From Acidimicrobiia bacterium (GTDB taxonomy: Bacteria > Actinomycetota > Acidimicrobiia > Acidimicrobiales > MedAcidi-G1), in the NCBI GenBank assembly GCA_012959995.1, contig DUCC01000022.1, forward strand, positions 16,580 to 80,579: 64,000 nt of DNA, in the 5' to 3' direction. Positions 52,688 to 61,055 of this stretch are shown here, one piece after another (within the stretch, counting starts at the first letter, position 1; every line of letters starts with the position of its first letter). The notes below the pieces were generated by a model. It worked only from the letters and a program-made list of their open reading frames with translations. It ran no database searches and was not told where the DNA came from. The position numbers and the translations under genes are program-made.

Positions 52688-53110
52688 ATGACGAAAAAAA
52701 ACACCCCTACTACTCTTTCCGATATTCAAGTTTTCTCTGCTCTTTCTAAAGCAGAGCTGCGTTCCATGTGTCGGCTTATGGCGGCCGTTAACGTAAAAGA
52801 AGGGCGTCTACTCACTCGAGAGGGCGAACCCGGCCGTGAGTTCATGATCATTTTGGAAGGTCAAGCCACGGTGCGCCGTAAAGGAAAATTGTTGGCCACC
52901 TTGAGCCCTGGCGATTTTTTCGGTGAACTCAGCATTATTGCTGGAGTGCCTCGCATGGCTACCGTTACCGCCGACACCGACATGGTGCTTGAAGCACTAA
53001 ACCGTCGTGAATTTTTGACTCTGCTTGATGAAAACCCGCGTATTGCCCGCAAGGTGCTGGTGGGCGCCGTAAAACGGTTGCATCACGTAGACAGCGGCCT
53101 CGCTGACTAA
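52688..53110 (+). CDS. Cyclic nucleotide-binding domain protein
   Basis: A 140-residue protein consisting of one cNMP-binding domain: VKEGRLLTREGEPGREFMIILEGQATV, then the phosphate cassette GDFFGELSIIAGVPRMATVTA. The usual Arg-Thr-Ala reads Arg-Met-Ala, so ligand binding is uncertain. No DNA-binding or effector domain is attached. GGAG precedes the ATG at 52688. It stands alone between tesB and the nucleoside hydrolase. Confidence 0.86.
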   Translation: MTKKNTPTTLSDIQVFSALSKAELRSMCRLMAAVNVKEGRLLTREGEPGREFMIILEGQATVRRKGKLLATLSPGDFFGELSIIAGVPRMATVTADTDMVLEALNRREFLTLLDENPRIARKVLVGAVKRLHHVDSGLAD

Positions 53111-53208
53111 CTTGCCCCTAGGGCTGTCAGTTGCCACCCCAACAGAGTGACCCAACCAACACCGATCCCAACCGTTCTTTACCATCGGTTTCTGGCTAGG
53201 TTCTCTGC

Positions 53209-54138
53209 ATGAACAACCGCCCCCGTATCATTTTGGACTGCGACCCAGGGGTCGATGATGCCTTTGCCGTCGTGGCGGCGGCCCGGTGGGCTGACCTTGT
53301 AGGCATCACTACAGTGGCCGGCAACGTCAGTTTGGCTTGCACTACCAACAATGCTTTACGTTTGCGAGATTTATTAGGACTTGAAGTACCAGTTCATACT
53401 GGAGCGGAAGGCCCACTTAAAGGGACACCCGTCTTTGCCGACCATGTACACGGTGTCGACGGGCTAGGCGGCATTGACCTCCCTGAGCCCACCAGCGGCC
53501 CGGACTCCGAAAATGCCATCGAGTATTTAGTGGAATCCACCCGAAGCGAAGAGGGCCTTCACTTAGTGCCCATCGGCCCACTCACCAACATCGCTTTAGC
53601 GCTGAAAGCCGACCCAAGTCTCGCCCACCGAGTGGCCTCAATCACCTTGATGGGAGGCAGCACCCAAGGACTCGGTAACGTAACCGCTGGAGCAGAGTTC
53701 AATATTTATGCCGACCCAGAAGCGGCAGAAATAGTGTTCCAAAGCGACAGCCCACTAACCATGATCGGCCTCAACCTCACCCACCAGGTACAAGTTGGTG
53801 CTCCAGAAATAAGCTTTTGCCAAGCCGTTGACTCCCCAGTCGGAGCGGCCATGACTCATCTGTTGGAGTTTTACGCCGACTTTTACCGCAACCACCTGCA
53901 AGCCGAAACAGGTGCCATGCACGACCCCTGTGCAGTGCTCGCCGTTACCCACCCAGAGCTTTTTACCTTTTCCCCACGAGCCGTCAATGTAGAAACCACT
54001 GGTACCCACACTCGAGGAATGACCCAGGTCGACGAACGAGGCAACGGTTCAGACCAAACACCCAATTGTTCGGTGGCCTACCAAGCAGAATCCGCAGCAA
54101 TCATCGGCCTCATAAAACAGGCCATCGCTGAAAGTTAA
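53209..54138 (+). CDS. Nucleoside hydrolase (IunH family)
   Basis: A 309-residue inosine-uridine nucleoside N-ribohydrolase family member. The calcium-binding motif DCDPGVDDA (Asp10, Asp12, Asp16, Asp17) opens the protein, with PIGPLTNIALAL and MGGSTQGLGNVTAGAEFNIYADPEAA following. A late His-Asp segment MHDPCAVLAV completes the site. It frees bases from nucleosides for salvage. The ATG follows TAGGTT by 6 nt. Confidence 0.94.
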   Translation: MNNRPRIILDCDPGVDDAFAVVAAARWADLVGITTVAGNVSLACTTNNALRLRDLLGLEVPVHTGAEGPLKGTPVFADHVHGVDGLGGIDLPEPTSGPDSENAIEYLVESTRSEEGLHLVPIGPLTNIALALKADPSLAHRVASITLMGGSTQGLGNVTAGAEFNIYADPEAAEIVFQSDSPLTMIGLNLTHQVQVGAPEISFCQAVDSPVGAAMTHLLEFYADFYRNHLQAETGAMHDPCAVLAVTHPELFTFSPRAVNVETTGTHTRGMTQVDERGNGSDQTPNCSVAYQAESAAIIGLIKQAIAES

Positions 54139-54142
54139 CCCC

Positions 54143-54610
54143 TTAGACCGGGCGGTGCACGGTGACCACCCAACCACCAATGGTAGGCACCGAGGCCAGA
54201 GCTGTTGTTCCCTTAAGTAAAATCTCGGCTACCGCTGCGGCATCCACCTTTTGCGGATGAACCTGCCACACCAGGCCATGCTTGGCGTGATCTTGGCGAG
54301 GCGACCAGTCGCTAGGGGCTTGCACCCCAAGGTCCTCGAGCCGATCACCAGCGCCACGGCCTGACCCGTGGGCCAAACCAACCGAAGCAGGGGCCCCATC
54401 GTTACCGGCCACAAAAGTACCCACCGGCACCCGCGGACCACGGGCCGAAAACCAAGCAAAAAAACCGCTAACTTCTACTCGGCTGTCTTCGTCTACCTTG
54501 GGCTCAAGGTTGACCCACCCGTCGCCAGCAGTCGCCAGTTCGGCAATAGCCGTTACGAGTTGGTGGCGGTCATCGTCTACCGAAAAAAACTCTGTTTCGT
54601 AACGAGCCAT
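54143..54610 (-). CDS. Conserved hypothetical protein
   Basis: A 155-residue protein that I do not recognise. It is probably soluble, with MARYETEFFSVDDDRHQLVTAIAEL at the start and PTIGGWVVTVHRPV at the end. A middle segment, DHAKHGLVWQVHPQKVDAAAVAEIL, suggests an alpha/beta fold. The ATG overlaps the arsC stop (TGATG), so it is coupled to arsenate reductase; no function follows from that. Confidence 0.6.
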   Translation of the reverse strand: MARYETEFFSVDDDRHQLVTAIAELATAGDGWVNLEPKVDEDSRVEVSGFFAWFSARGPRVPVGTFVAGNDGAPASVGLAHGSGRGAGDRLEDLGVQAPSDWSPRQDHAKHGLVWQVHPQKVDAAAVAEILLKGTTALASVPTIGGWVVTVHRPV

Positions 54611-55017
54611 CAAACGGCCTCCACCATGAGTTCGTCAAGAAGAGACAGAACATTCATTTTTATTTGCTCTCTTACTTGACGCACCATGTCAAGGTCTTGG
54701 CCCGCCGGGTCATCTAACGGCCAATCCACATAACGTTTACCGGGATACACCGGGCAAACATCTCCACAACCCATCGAGACCACTACCTCTACCTCTTGCA
54801 GTAACGCTTCGGTCCAGTGCAGTGGTTGCGCAGCGGCAATATCGATACCTTCTTCGGCCATGGCCTCTACGGCCGCTGGGTTAAGTTGTCTGGCCGGAGC
54901 CGACCCCGCCGAAAACACTCGCACCTGGTCGCCACCAAAGTGACACATCCACCCGGCTCCCATTTGAGAACGGCCAGCATTATGCACACAAAGAAAAAGC
55001 ACGCCAGGGTTTTTCAC
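54610..55017 (-). CDS. arsC: Arsenate reductase, low-molecular-weight phosphatase type
   Basis: A 135-residue protein of the LMW-PTPase-type arsenate reductase family. The anion loop C-x5-RS is Cys10-Arg16 (CVHNAGRS). Cys84 and Cys88 (MGCGDVC) lie where the redox-relay cysteines of thioredoxin- or mycothiol-coupled enzymes occur. The DP motif is in LDDPAGQ. It reduces As(V) to As(III). This fold differs from that of the two UGA-containing ArsC-like proteins at 2104 and 4630. No arsR or acr3 is adjacent; it lies beside an ABC exporter. Confidence 0.9.
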   Translation of the reverse strand: MKNPGVLFLCVHNAGRSQMGAGWMCHFGGDQVRVFSAGSAPARQLNPAAVEAMAEEGIDIAAAQPLHWTEALLQEVEVVVSMGCGDVCPVYPGKRYVDWPLDDPAGQDLDMVRQVREQIKMNVLSLLDELMVEAV

Positions 55018-55023
55018 AACAGG

Positions 55024-56091
55024 TTAAGAGACATCTCGACGGCGGAAAATAGTGGTCCCCAGCGCCACGCACCCGAGAGCGAACACTAAGCCAATAAGCC
55101 CTGCAGCAAGGTACGTGTTGGCAAAAACTTGTTCGTGATAGCGCCCAAAATCCTTCCATTTAAAGGTGTCCCCTTCGCCGATAAATGAAGCAAGATTAAA
55201 GAAGGGGTCCCACGGCCGCAGCCACCTCAACCAGAGGTCAATGAGAATACCGCCAATGATGTTGTAGCCCAGCATGGCCATCACCGCTCCGGCAGTGTGG
55301 CGGGTGACGATAGCCACCGTACCGGCGATCAGCCCCAACAAACCAGCGGCTATCCCGATGCGCCCGGTAACCGAAATGAGATCAATCCAAAAGCGAGTAT
55401 CAACCGCTTCGGTTGTGCCTCGCCAAAGAGCGGAAGGCCATAAGGCGACAACCACCGACAGCGAGGCCACCATGGCCACCAAAGCCGACCCAAAAAACAC
55501 TGTGAGATACTTAGCCAAGATCACCCGGTGGCGACGAGGCTCCCAAAGCAACACTTGTTCTATGGTGCCAAAGCGGTATTCAGCACCAAAGAACGACGCC
55601 CCCACCAAGCCGCCGGTAAGCAAAGCGATGATGAGACCGATAGTAGGCAAAATGCCTTGCAACCCCCAATACAAACCTTTTCCGACTTCGGTGATGTGCC
55701 GATTAACAACAGGACGTTGTTCAGACCAGTCGGTGTATTGCCCTTCGTCAAGCAGCAGTGTGGCGTGGAAGCGGCGATCCTGCCTGTAGACATCTTGACA
55801 CCACGCATTACCAATCAAGTCACGCTGCTCGGCTTCTGAAAGGTTTTCAAAATCACCAAACTCGGGTGGGAGGTCTCGTCCGCTGTCTTGAAAAATTTGA
55901 TCTAATAATTCATCGACGCAGAACTCGTTGTAAGCGGGACGGGCAGCGCTGGAATTTTCCGCCTCATGATTAAAAAAGACCGCAACCCCAGCAATAAGCG
56001 CAATACCCATGACCACTAGCACCAAAGCTCGAGCCATGCGGCGAGCTAGAAATCGTTCAAACTCGCTCCCCAATAGGCGAAAGAAGTTCAT
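55024..56091 (-). CDS. ABC transporter permease (ABC-2 type)
   Basis: A 355-residue membrane protein with one N-terminal helix (residues 20-42), an outside loop of ~100 residues and five further helices in the second half. It is the permease partner of the ATPase whose stop overlaps its start by 4 nt. The substrate is unknown. ABC-2 exporters of this two-gene form often move peptides, lipids or drugs. Confidence 0.85.
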   Translation of the reverse strand: MNFFRLLGSEFERFLARRMARALVLVVMGIALIAGVAVFFNHEAENSSAARPAYNEFCVDELLDQIFQDSGRDLPPEFGDFENLSEAEQRDLIGNAWCQDVYRQDRRFHATLLLDEGQYTDWSEQRPVVNRHITEVGKGLYWGLQGILPTIGLIIALLTGGLVGASFFGAEYRFGTIEQVLLWEPRRHRVILAKYLTVFFGSALVAMVASLSVVVALWPSALWRGTTEAVDTRFWIDLISVTGRIGIAAGLLGLIAGTVAIVTRHTAGAVMAMLGYNIIGGILIDLWLRWLRPWDPFFNLASFIGEGDTFKWKDFGRYHEQVFANTYLAAGLIGLVFALGCVALGTTIFRRRDVS

Positions 56092-57023
56092 GAGCGCACA
56101 TCCCCCGATCGGCCCTCGGTCAACGACAAGAACACTTCTTCAAGACTGCGCCCCTCGGAGCGCAAACCCCGCAGGTAAAGCCCCGCATCAGCTAATATTT
56201 TGGTCAGATCGGCAGGATTCTCAGGGGCGGGTTCTACCACTACCTGATTTTTTGCTTTGGCCTGGGCTTCGAAACCGGCCGCAACAAGCGCTTCAATGGC
56301 TGCGGTGGGGTCGTCTATGGTGATAACCGAAGTTTCCATGGCCGAAGCATCCACAATCTGATCCACCGGCCCCGAAGCCACCACCTTGCCATGGTCAATA
56401 ATGACTAAATCGTCACAAACCTGTTCAATCTCACCCAGTTGATGACTAGAAACAAACACGGTTTTGCCGCCATCAGCCAAGTCGCGTAGCATGCGCCGCA
56501 TTTCGACAATGCCCGCCGGGTCTAAACCGTTCGCCGGCTCGTCAAGCACCAGCAACTCGGGGTCTTTAAGCAAAGTAGCGGCCACCCCTAGGCGTTGCTT
56601 CATCCCCAGGCTGTATTTACGGACCTTCATGTCGGCAGCATCAGCCAGACCCACTTGGGCCAAAATGTCTTCAATAGATTGGGTCTTGATGCCCCGGATA
56701 CGCCCCAAGAGCCGCAAGTTGCGTTGACCAGTGAACTCTTCAAAAAACTTTGGATTCTCCACCAAAGCTCCGACACGATCCAAAGCAGCAGCGGCCCCAT
56801 GCGGCATGTCGTGACCCAGCAACCGCACCGTGCCGGCCGTGGGGCGAATCAAGCCCAGCAAGCAACGAATGGTGGTGGTTTTTCCTGAACCATTAGGACC
56901 CAAAAAACCAACCACTTGGCCCGGTTCACCCACCGTGAGATCTAGCCCGTCAACAGCCAAAGTGGGTTCATGCCGAAAACGTTTGTACTCCTTATGCAAC
57001 CCAACAATCTCAACAACGGTCAT
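56088..57023 (-). CDS. ABC transporter ATP-binding protein
   Basis: A 311-residue ABC ATPase. Walker A is GPNGSGKTT, the signature is YSLGMKQRLG, Walker B is LLVLDEP and the switch His lies in SSHQLGE. The C-terminal ~90 residues are an extension typical of drug/bacteriocin exporters. TAGGAT lies 6 nt before the ATG. It forms an operon with the permease and possibly arsC. Confidence 0.92.
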   Translation of the reverse strand: MTVVEIVGLHKEYKRFRHEPTLAVDGLDLTVGEPGQVVGFLGPNGSGKTTTIRCLLGLIRPTAGTVRLLGHDMPHGAAAALDRVGALVENPKFFEEFTGQRNLRLLGRIRGIKTQSIEDILAQVGLADAADMKVRKYSLGMKQRLGVAATLLKDPELLVLDEPANGLDPAGIVEMRRMLRDLADGGKTVFVSSHQLGEIEQVCDDLVIIDHGKVVASGPVDQIVDASAMETSVITIDDPTAAIEALVAAGFEAQAKAKNQVVVEPAPENPADLTKILADAGLYLRGLRSEGRSLEEVFLSLTEGRSGDVRS

Positions 57024-57050
57024 AACGTTATCCTAAACTCTGATTTACGT

Positions 57051-57572
57051 TTACCGCCAGCAATGCTCAGAGGGGTACCAATGCCCGCTGCCTTGTGGCG
57101 TTTCATAAAGCAGGTAAGCGGCTACGGTCATTTGCGCTATCGGGTCCAAAATATTGGCCCCCGGGATACCCGCAGCAATAGTGCGTTCTTCCCAAAATTT
57201 AGGCAAATGCTGAAACCAACCCGAAGCGCCACTTGCTTTGTTGATGTCGGTGTTACCGATTGAGTCTGGTTCAGAGCGAGACTCACACCAAATAACCCGC
57301 AACGCCCAAGCCCGGTCTTCGGCGGCAAAATAGCGGTTGACCAGTTGTTCTAAGGTGAGAGGCTCCTGCTTTATTGAAATGTTCCGCAAAGTTGTTGCCT
57401 CTGCCACCGTGGTAGTCGTGGTAGTCGTGGTAGTCGTGGTAGTCGTGGTGGTAGCAGACAAAGCCGACAACGACCCAGAAACCCCAAGAGCCACAGAGCC
57501 AGACGAGCACCCGGCCACAACGAGCAGCAGGCTGATCAGCACCAGGCGAAAAAAACGAAAAGGAGTCGTCAT
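57051..57572 (-). CDS. Lysozyme-like (transglycosylase) lipoprotein with Thr stalk
   Basis: A 173-residue lipoprotein. The lipobox is VVAGC. A run of 15 Thr forms a stalk, followed by an SLT/lysozyme-like domain. WCESRSEPDSIGN carries the catalytic Glu, and GASGWFQHLPKFWEER fits the family's G-x-x-Q block. It probably cleaves peptidoglycan glycan strands, as in Rpf or SLT proteins, though no assay is implied. It is adjacent to the ABC operon on the same strand. Confidence 0.78.
   Translation of the reverse strand: MTTPFRFFRLVLISLLLVVAGCSSGSVALGVSGSLSALSATTTTTTTTTTTTTTTVAEATTLRNISIKQEPLTLEQLVNRYFAAEDRAWALRVIWCESRSEPDSIGNTDINKASGASGWFQHLPKFWEERTIAAGIPGANILDPIAQMTVAAYLLYETPQGSGHWYPSEHCWR
57409..57453. 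repeat. 9-bp tandem repeats coding the Thr run
   Basis: GTGGTAGTC is repeated four times perfectly and once imperfectly (GTGGTGGTA). The units encode Thr-Thr-Thr on the minus strand and allow in-frame length change. Confidence 0.9.
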
Positions 57573-57602
57573 AAGGGGCCAGTCAAGACCGGCAGTTTTA
57601 GG

Positions 57603-59441
57603 TTAGTCGCCGTCCCGAACGGTTTTGAGTCTTTTGGTTTCCCGGGCACGCTGACCAGCATCCAAGTTGACTTTACGTAGACGAACATGGACAGGAGTTA
57701 CCTCAACACATTCGTCGGCGGCGATGAACTCCAAAGCTTGTTCAAGAGACAAACGCCGCGGCGGAGTAAGGCGCACCGTGTCATCAGAAGAAGAAGCCCG
57801 CACGTTGGTCATCTTTTTCTCTCGACAAATGTTTATGTCCATGTCTTCCTGGCGAGGGTTTTCGCCCACAATCATGCCGGCGTAAACCTGTTCGGTGGGG
57901 CCCACAAAAAGGCTGCAACGCTCTTGAATGTTGGCCATGGCGTAAGGGGTGACTGGCCCAATGCGGTCGGCTACTACGCTGCCTGACTTTCGGCTACGCA
58001 ACTCGCCTTGCCATGGTTCCCAGCCTTCAAAAATATGGTGAAGTTGGCCGGTACCGCGAGTTTCGGTAAGGAACTCAGTACGGAAACCAATGAGGGCACG
58101 GGCCGCGATGACGTATTCCAAACGCACCCAACCGGTGCCGTGGTTGATCATGTCCAGCATGCGGGCTCGGCGCTCGCCCAACAACTGGGTTACCGCTCCC
58201 ATGTGTTCTTCGGGCACGTCAACGGTGAGCCGCTCGGTGGGTTCGTGCAAGGTGCCATCGATTTCTCGGGTCAATACAGCAGGTTTACCAATGGTTAACT
58301 CGAAGCCCTCACGGCGCATCATTTCTACCAGCACCGCTAATTGGAGTTCGCCACGTCCTTGGACTTCCCACATGTCGGGGCGTTCGGTTGGTTTTACCCG
58401 AATAGCCACGTTGCCAATGAGTTCCGTTTCCAACCGAGACCCAATTTGACGAGCCGTCAATTTGGTGCCGTCCGCTCCGGCTAGCGGCGAGTTGTTCATG
58501 CCGATGGCCATCGAGAGCGTGGGTTCATCAACGGTGATAACCGGCAGGGGGCGAGGGTCGTTGATGTCAGCCAAAGTTTCACCAATGGTGATGCCTTCAA
58601 TGCCCGAAACACCCATTATTTCTCCGGGGCCCACTTCGTCTACTTCTGTTTGTTGCAAGGCATCGGTAATGGTCAGTCCACCAATACGGGCGGGCTCGAT
58701 GGTTCCGTCTGCTTTGCACCAGGCCACGGCAGCACCTTTTTTGAAGGTGCCGTGAGCTACCCGACAGATGGCGATGCGGCCCACATAAGGAGAAGAAGCC
58801 AGGTTGGTGACTAAAGCTTGCGCGGGGTGATCTTCGTCGTAACTTGGCGGAGGCACTTCGTCAATCAACACATCAAGCAAGGGCTGCAAGTCGGTGCCGT
58901 GTACCGCGGGGTCCATGGTGGCTTGACCGGCGCGTGCTTCGGTGTACACGATGGGGAATTCAATTTGTTCTTCAGTGGCGTCGAGGTCGAGGAACAGTTC
59001 GTAGATTTCGTCAAGGACTTCTGCGATACGAGCATCGGGGCGATCTATTTTGTTGACCACCACCACGAGGGACAGTTGAGCCTCAAGCGCTTTACGAAGC
59101 ACGAAGCGGGTTTGCGGCCGAGGCCCCTCGGAGGAATCAACCAGCAACATGACCCCGTCAACCATGGCCATAGCTCGCTCTACCTCACCACCAAAATCAG
59201 CGTGGCCGGGGGTATCAACGATGTTGATCTTCACCCCTTTATGAGAGATGGAGGCGTTCTTAGCCAAAATGGTGATGCCTTTTTCCCGCTCCAAGTCCAT
59301 GGAGTCCATGACCCGTTCGGTGACCTTTTGATGGTCGCTAAAGGCCCCAGTTTGTTGCAGTAGAGCATCTACCAGAGTTGTTTTTCCATGATCAACGTGC
59401 GCGATGACGGCGATGTTTCGAATGTCGTTACGTGTAGCCAC
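57603..59441 (-). CDS. typA: Translational GTPase TypA/BipA
   Basis: A 612-residue ribosome-associated GTPase involved in stress growth and ribosome assembly. G1 is [10 protein letters not shown]3 is DTPGHADFG and G4 is [11 protein letters not shown]-like domains II, III and V and the BipA-specific C-terminal domain follow ([28 protein letters not shown]). It starts at GTG 59441, 6 nt after TAGCGT. The length and motifs are normal. Confidence 0.96.
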   Translation of the reverse strand: MATRNDIRNIAVIAHVDHGKTTLVDALLQQTGAFSDHQKVTERVMDSMDLEREKGITILAKNASISHKGVKINIVDTPGHADFGGEVERAMAMVDGVMLLVDSSEGPRPQTRFVLRKALEAQLSLVVVVNKIDRPDARIAEVLDEIYELFLDLDATEEQIEFPIVYTEARAGQATMDPAVHGTDLQPLLDVLIDEVPPPSYDEDHPAQALVTNLASSPYVGRIAICRVAHGTFKKGAAVAWCKADGTIEPARIGGLTITDALQQTEVDEVGPGEIMGVSGIEGITIGETLADINDPRPLPVITVDEPTLSMAIGMNNSPLAGADGTKLTARQIGSRLETELIGNVAIRVKPTERPDMWEVQGRGELQLAVLVEMMRREGFELTIGKPAVLTREIDGTLHEPTERLTVDVPEEHMGAVTQLLGERRARMLDMINHGTGWVRLEYVIAARALIGFRTEFLTETRGTGQLHHIFEGWEPWQGELRSRKSGSVVADRIGPVTPYAMANIQERCSLFVGPTEQVYAGMIVGENPRQEDMDINICREKKMTNVRASSSDDTVRLTPPRRLSLEQALEFIAADECVEVTPVHVRLRKVNLDAGQRARETKRLKTVRDGD

Positions 59442-59496
59442 CTCAGAACGCTAGCCCCCCAAGCACCGTTCCCTACGTCAATGTGACCAACCACCA

Positions 59497-59541
59497 CCGA
59501 AGTTCGTGACATGGGGTCTGACCCCATGTCACGAACTTCGG
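59497..59541. repeat. 45-nt perfect palindrome (21-bp stem, CTG loop)
   Basis: CCGAAGTTCGTGACATGGGGT pairs exactly with its reverse complement across CTG. It lies between the divergent typA and secreted-protein genes, so it is not positioned as a terminator of either. The core ATGGGGT/ACCCCAT resembles the inner stem of the hairpin at 24016-24060. Confidence 0.88.
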
Positions 59542-59634
59542 GGAGATATTTTTTGAGGGTGTTAGATATTGGGACAATCTCTCTCTCCACTGTGAAGCCA
59601 CCCACTAGGGCGGTTCATAACCAAGGAGAAATAC

Positions 59635-60075
59635 ATGTCACTCAAACGCACCTTGCAAGTCGCAGGGCTTACTCTGGCCCTAATGGCCAGCATGACCAGC
59701 GTTGCTTCAGCAGCACCGAAAGAACAAAACCATAAAAGCCCCATCAATACTTCTTCGATAAACGAAGCAACCTCTTCTGCGCTCCAAGACGACAGTTGGA
59801 TCATTTGGAAGCCCGTTGTTGAACAAGAAACTCCAGAAGTACAAGCAGACTCTTCCAGCGACGAAAGCTGGTGGGACTTGATCGTCCGCAAAGCCGGTGA
59901 AGCCGTCGACTACATCTCTGACGAAATTATTGGCCACAAAACCGCAGGCACAACCGCCACCGAAGCACTCTGTGCCTCAGGACGCTTCGACCCTGAATAT
60001 TGTGAAGGCGTCGGCGACAACAACTATTGGGATCCAGGCGACGGCTCCTGCGATGACCCTTTTATTCTCTGCTAA
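59635..60075 (+). CDS. Small secreted protein of unknown function
   Basis: A 146-residue protein with a clear signal peptide (cleavage after VASAA, about residue 26). The mature part is acidic, with SWWDLIVRKAGEAVDYISDEIIGH (a helix) and four Cys near the end (LCASGRFDPEYCEG, SCDDPFILC), suggesting disulfides. AAGGAG precedes the ATG. It is unlike any family I know. A terminator follows. Confidence 0.72.
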   Translation: MSLKRTLQVAGLTLALMASMTSVASAAPKEQNHKSPINTSSINEATSSALQDDSWIIWKPVVEQETPEVQADSSSDESWWDLIVRKAGEAVDYISDEIIGHKTAGTTATEALCASGRFDPEYCEGVGDNNYWDPGDGSCDDPFILC

Positions 60076-60093
60076 GCCCCTATTTGCCTAAAC

Positions 60094-60127
60094 AAAGGCC
60101 CGCACCGGCGAGGTGCGGGCCTTTTGG
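60094..60127 (+). terminator. Rho-independent terminator
   Basis: AGGCCCGCACC pairs with GGTGCGGGCCT around GGCGA, preceded by AA and followed by TTTT. The rest of the gap, to 60292, shows no further feature. Confidence 0.9.
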
Positions 60128-60292
60128 GTTCCACATTAAAGCTCACCAGCTTTTTCTTCCCCTCATGTCTATTCTCGCAACCATCAGCCTCAAGAGTTCT
60201 AAGCACGGAAACCCTCCGTCCGTTGGCTTGGCACTTCGCGGCCATCACCACGGTGGCCGACGCTTAATACCGGCGGAGTTACTTAGTAACCG

Positions 60293-60757
60293 TTATAACT
60301 TTTTTAGGCGAGCGGTAAACATTGGGCCGTATTCCCACACCATCTCTGAACCATCAAGCCATCGGCGAACCTCGATCGGCATTCCTTCGGGTCGCAAAAC
60401 ATGCACACCATTTTCGAAGATTGCTACTACTCGGATTTCGGTAGAGAAATCAGCTGCCTGTACGTCATGCACCCCGTTTTCAAGGGTTCCATCAGCACCC
60501 ATGTCGTGAACAACCCCCGAAGAACAAATCACCACTCGGTTCCCACACTGCTCAATCCGTTGGAGGTTTCCTAACAAGGGATGACCGATAATCATTTCTC
60601 CGTTGCTTTGAATCGATACAACCTCCCAAGTACCGCGTAAATCTACGGCATCTTTGCTTAAGGGCTCGGTACATGAAGCAAGAATCGGTGCTGGGAAATC
60701 TTGGCCGTACCCACCCGGCGGAGTATGAGCGGTCGGAATATCTGAGGCCATCACCAT
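60293..60757 (-). CDS. Hypothetical protein
   Basis: A 154-residue protein of unknown function. DLRGTWEVVSIQSNGEMIIGHPL suggests a small beta-barrel (lipocalin-like) fold, but this is a guess. There is no signal peptide. Part of its gene (60645-60721) is repeated exactly at 63924-64000. It lies downstream of the tRNA attachment-site remnant and so on the chromosomal side of the element. Confidence 0.5.
   Translation of the reverse strand: MVMASDIPTAHTPPGGYGQDFPAPILASCTEPLSKDAVDLRGTWEVVSIQSNGEMIIGHPLLGNLQRIEQCGNRVVICSSGVVHDMGADGTLENGVHDVQAADFSTEIRVVAIFENGVHVLRPEGMPIEVRRWLDGSEMVWEYGPMFTARLKKL
60645..60721. repeat. Direct repeat copy 1 (77 bp, exact)
   Basis: Identical to 63924-64000, same orientation, offset 3279 bp. 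The match starts sharply with ACGGCATC and is cut by the window edge, so its true length is unknown. The integrase and its neighbours lie between the copies. Confidence 0.97.
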
Positions 60758-60810
60758 GGCTCCAGTATGACAAAAAAACGAGCGCTAAGAGACACCAGCC
60801 GCAACGCACA

Positions 60811-60835
60811 AATGACCAGCGAAATGCTGGTCATT
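60811..60835 (-). terminator. Hairpin just beyond the tRNA 3' end
   Basis: AATGACCAGC pairs exactly with GCTGGTCATT (10 bp, 5-nt loop) directly after the CCA of the tRNA fragment, the usual place of a tRNA terminator. There is only a short T-run. Confidence 0.6.
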
Positions 60836-60836
60836 G

Positions 60837-60894
60837 TGGTGGGCCATGAGGGATTTGAACCCCCGACCCCCTGCGAGTCATGCAGGTGCTCTAG
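60837..60894 (-). other. 3' tRNA fragment, probable integrase attachment-site remnant
   Basis: On the minus strand, AGAGCACCTGC through GGTTCAAATCCCTC and ATGGCCC-A-CCA is the 3' two-thirds of a tRNA with encoded CCA. The anticodon stem is CCTGC/GCAGG. There is no 5' acceptor GGGCCAT and the D-arm cannot pair, so no complete tRNA exists here. The loop ATGACTC would give GAC (Val), but base 37 is T, so the identity is unsure. It adjoins a tyrosine integrase, as attR sites do. Confidence 0.78.
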
Positions 60895-60909
60895 TCGCTT
60901 CGCTCCATC

Positions 60910-60930
60910 GGGTCAATTCAATATTGACCC
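60910..60930. repeat. Inverted repeat between att remnant and integrase
   Basis: GGGTCAAT and ATTGACCC flank a TCAAT spacer (perfect 8-bp arms). It may be an integrase-arm or excisionase site. Confidence 0.6.
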
Positions 60931-60979
60931 AAGCCAACTGTGTTTCTGCTGGTCAGACCCTTGCGGGCTGAAATGTTCG

Positions 60980-61003
60980 GCGAACACCACAAACGGTGTT
61001 CGC
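60980..61003. repeat. Inverted repeat upstream of integrase
   Basis: GCGAACACC and GGTGTTCGC are perfect 9-bp arms with a 6-nt spacer, about 50 nt before the integrase start. Operator or arm site is possible. Confidence 0.6.
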
Positions 61004-61055
61004 AACACATTGAAGCCCATTGGCTATTCGATTGGCTATCCAAGGGACGACAAGC

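Noticed and set aside
57409..57453. Microsatellite of non-coding nature
   Set aside because: It lies inside the lysozyme-like lipoprotein gene and encodes its Thr run.
60837..60920. Complete tRNA gene
   Set aside because: The 5' acceptor strand and D-arm pairing are missing and anticodon position 37 is T; only the 3' part fits.
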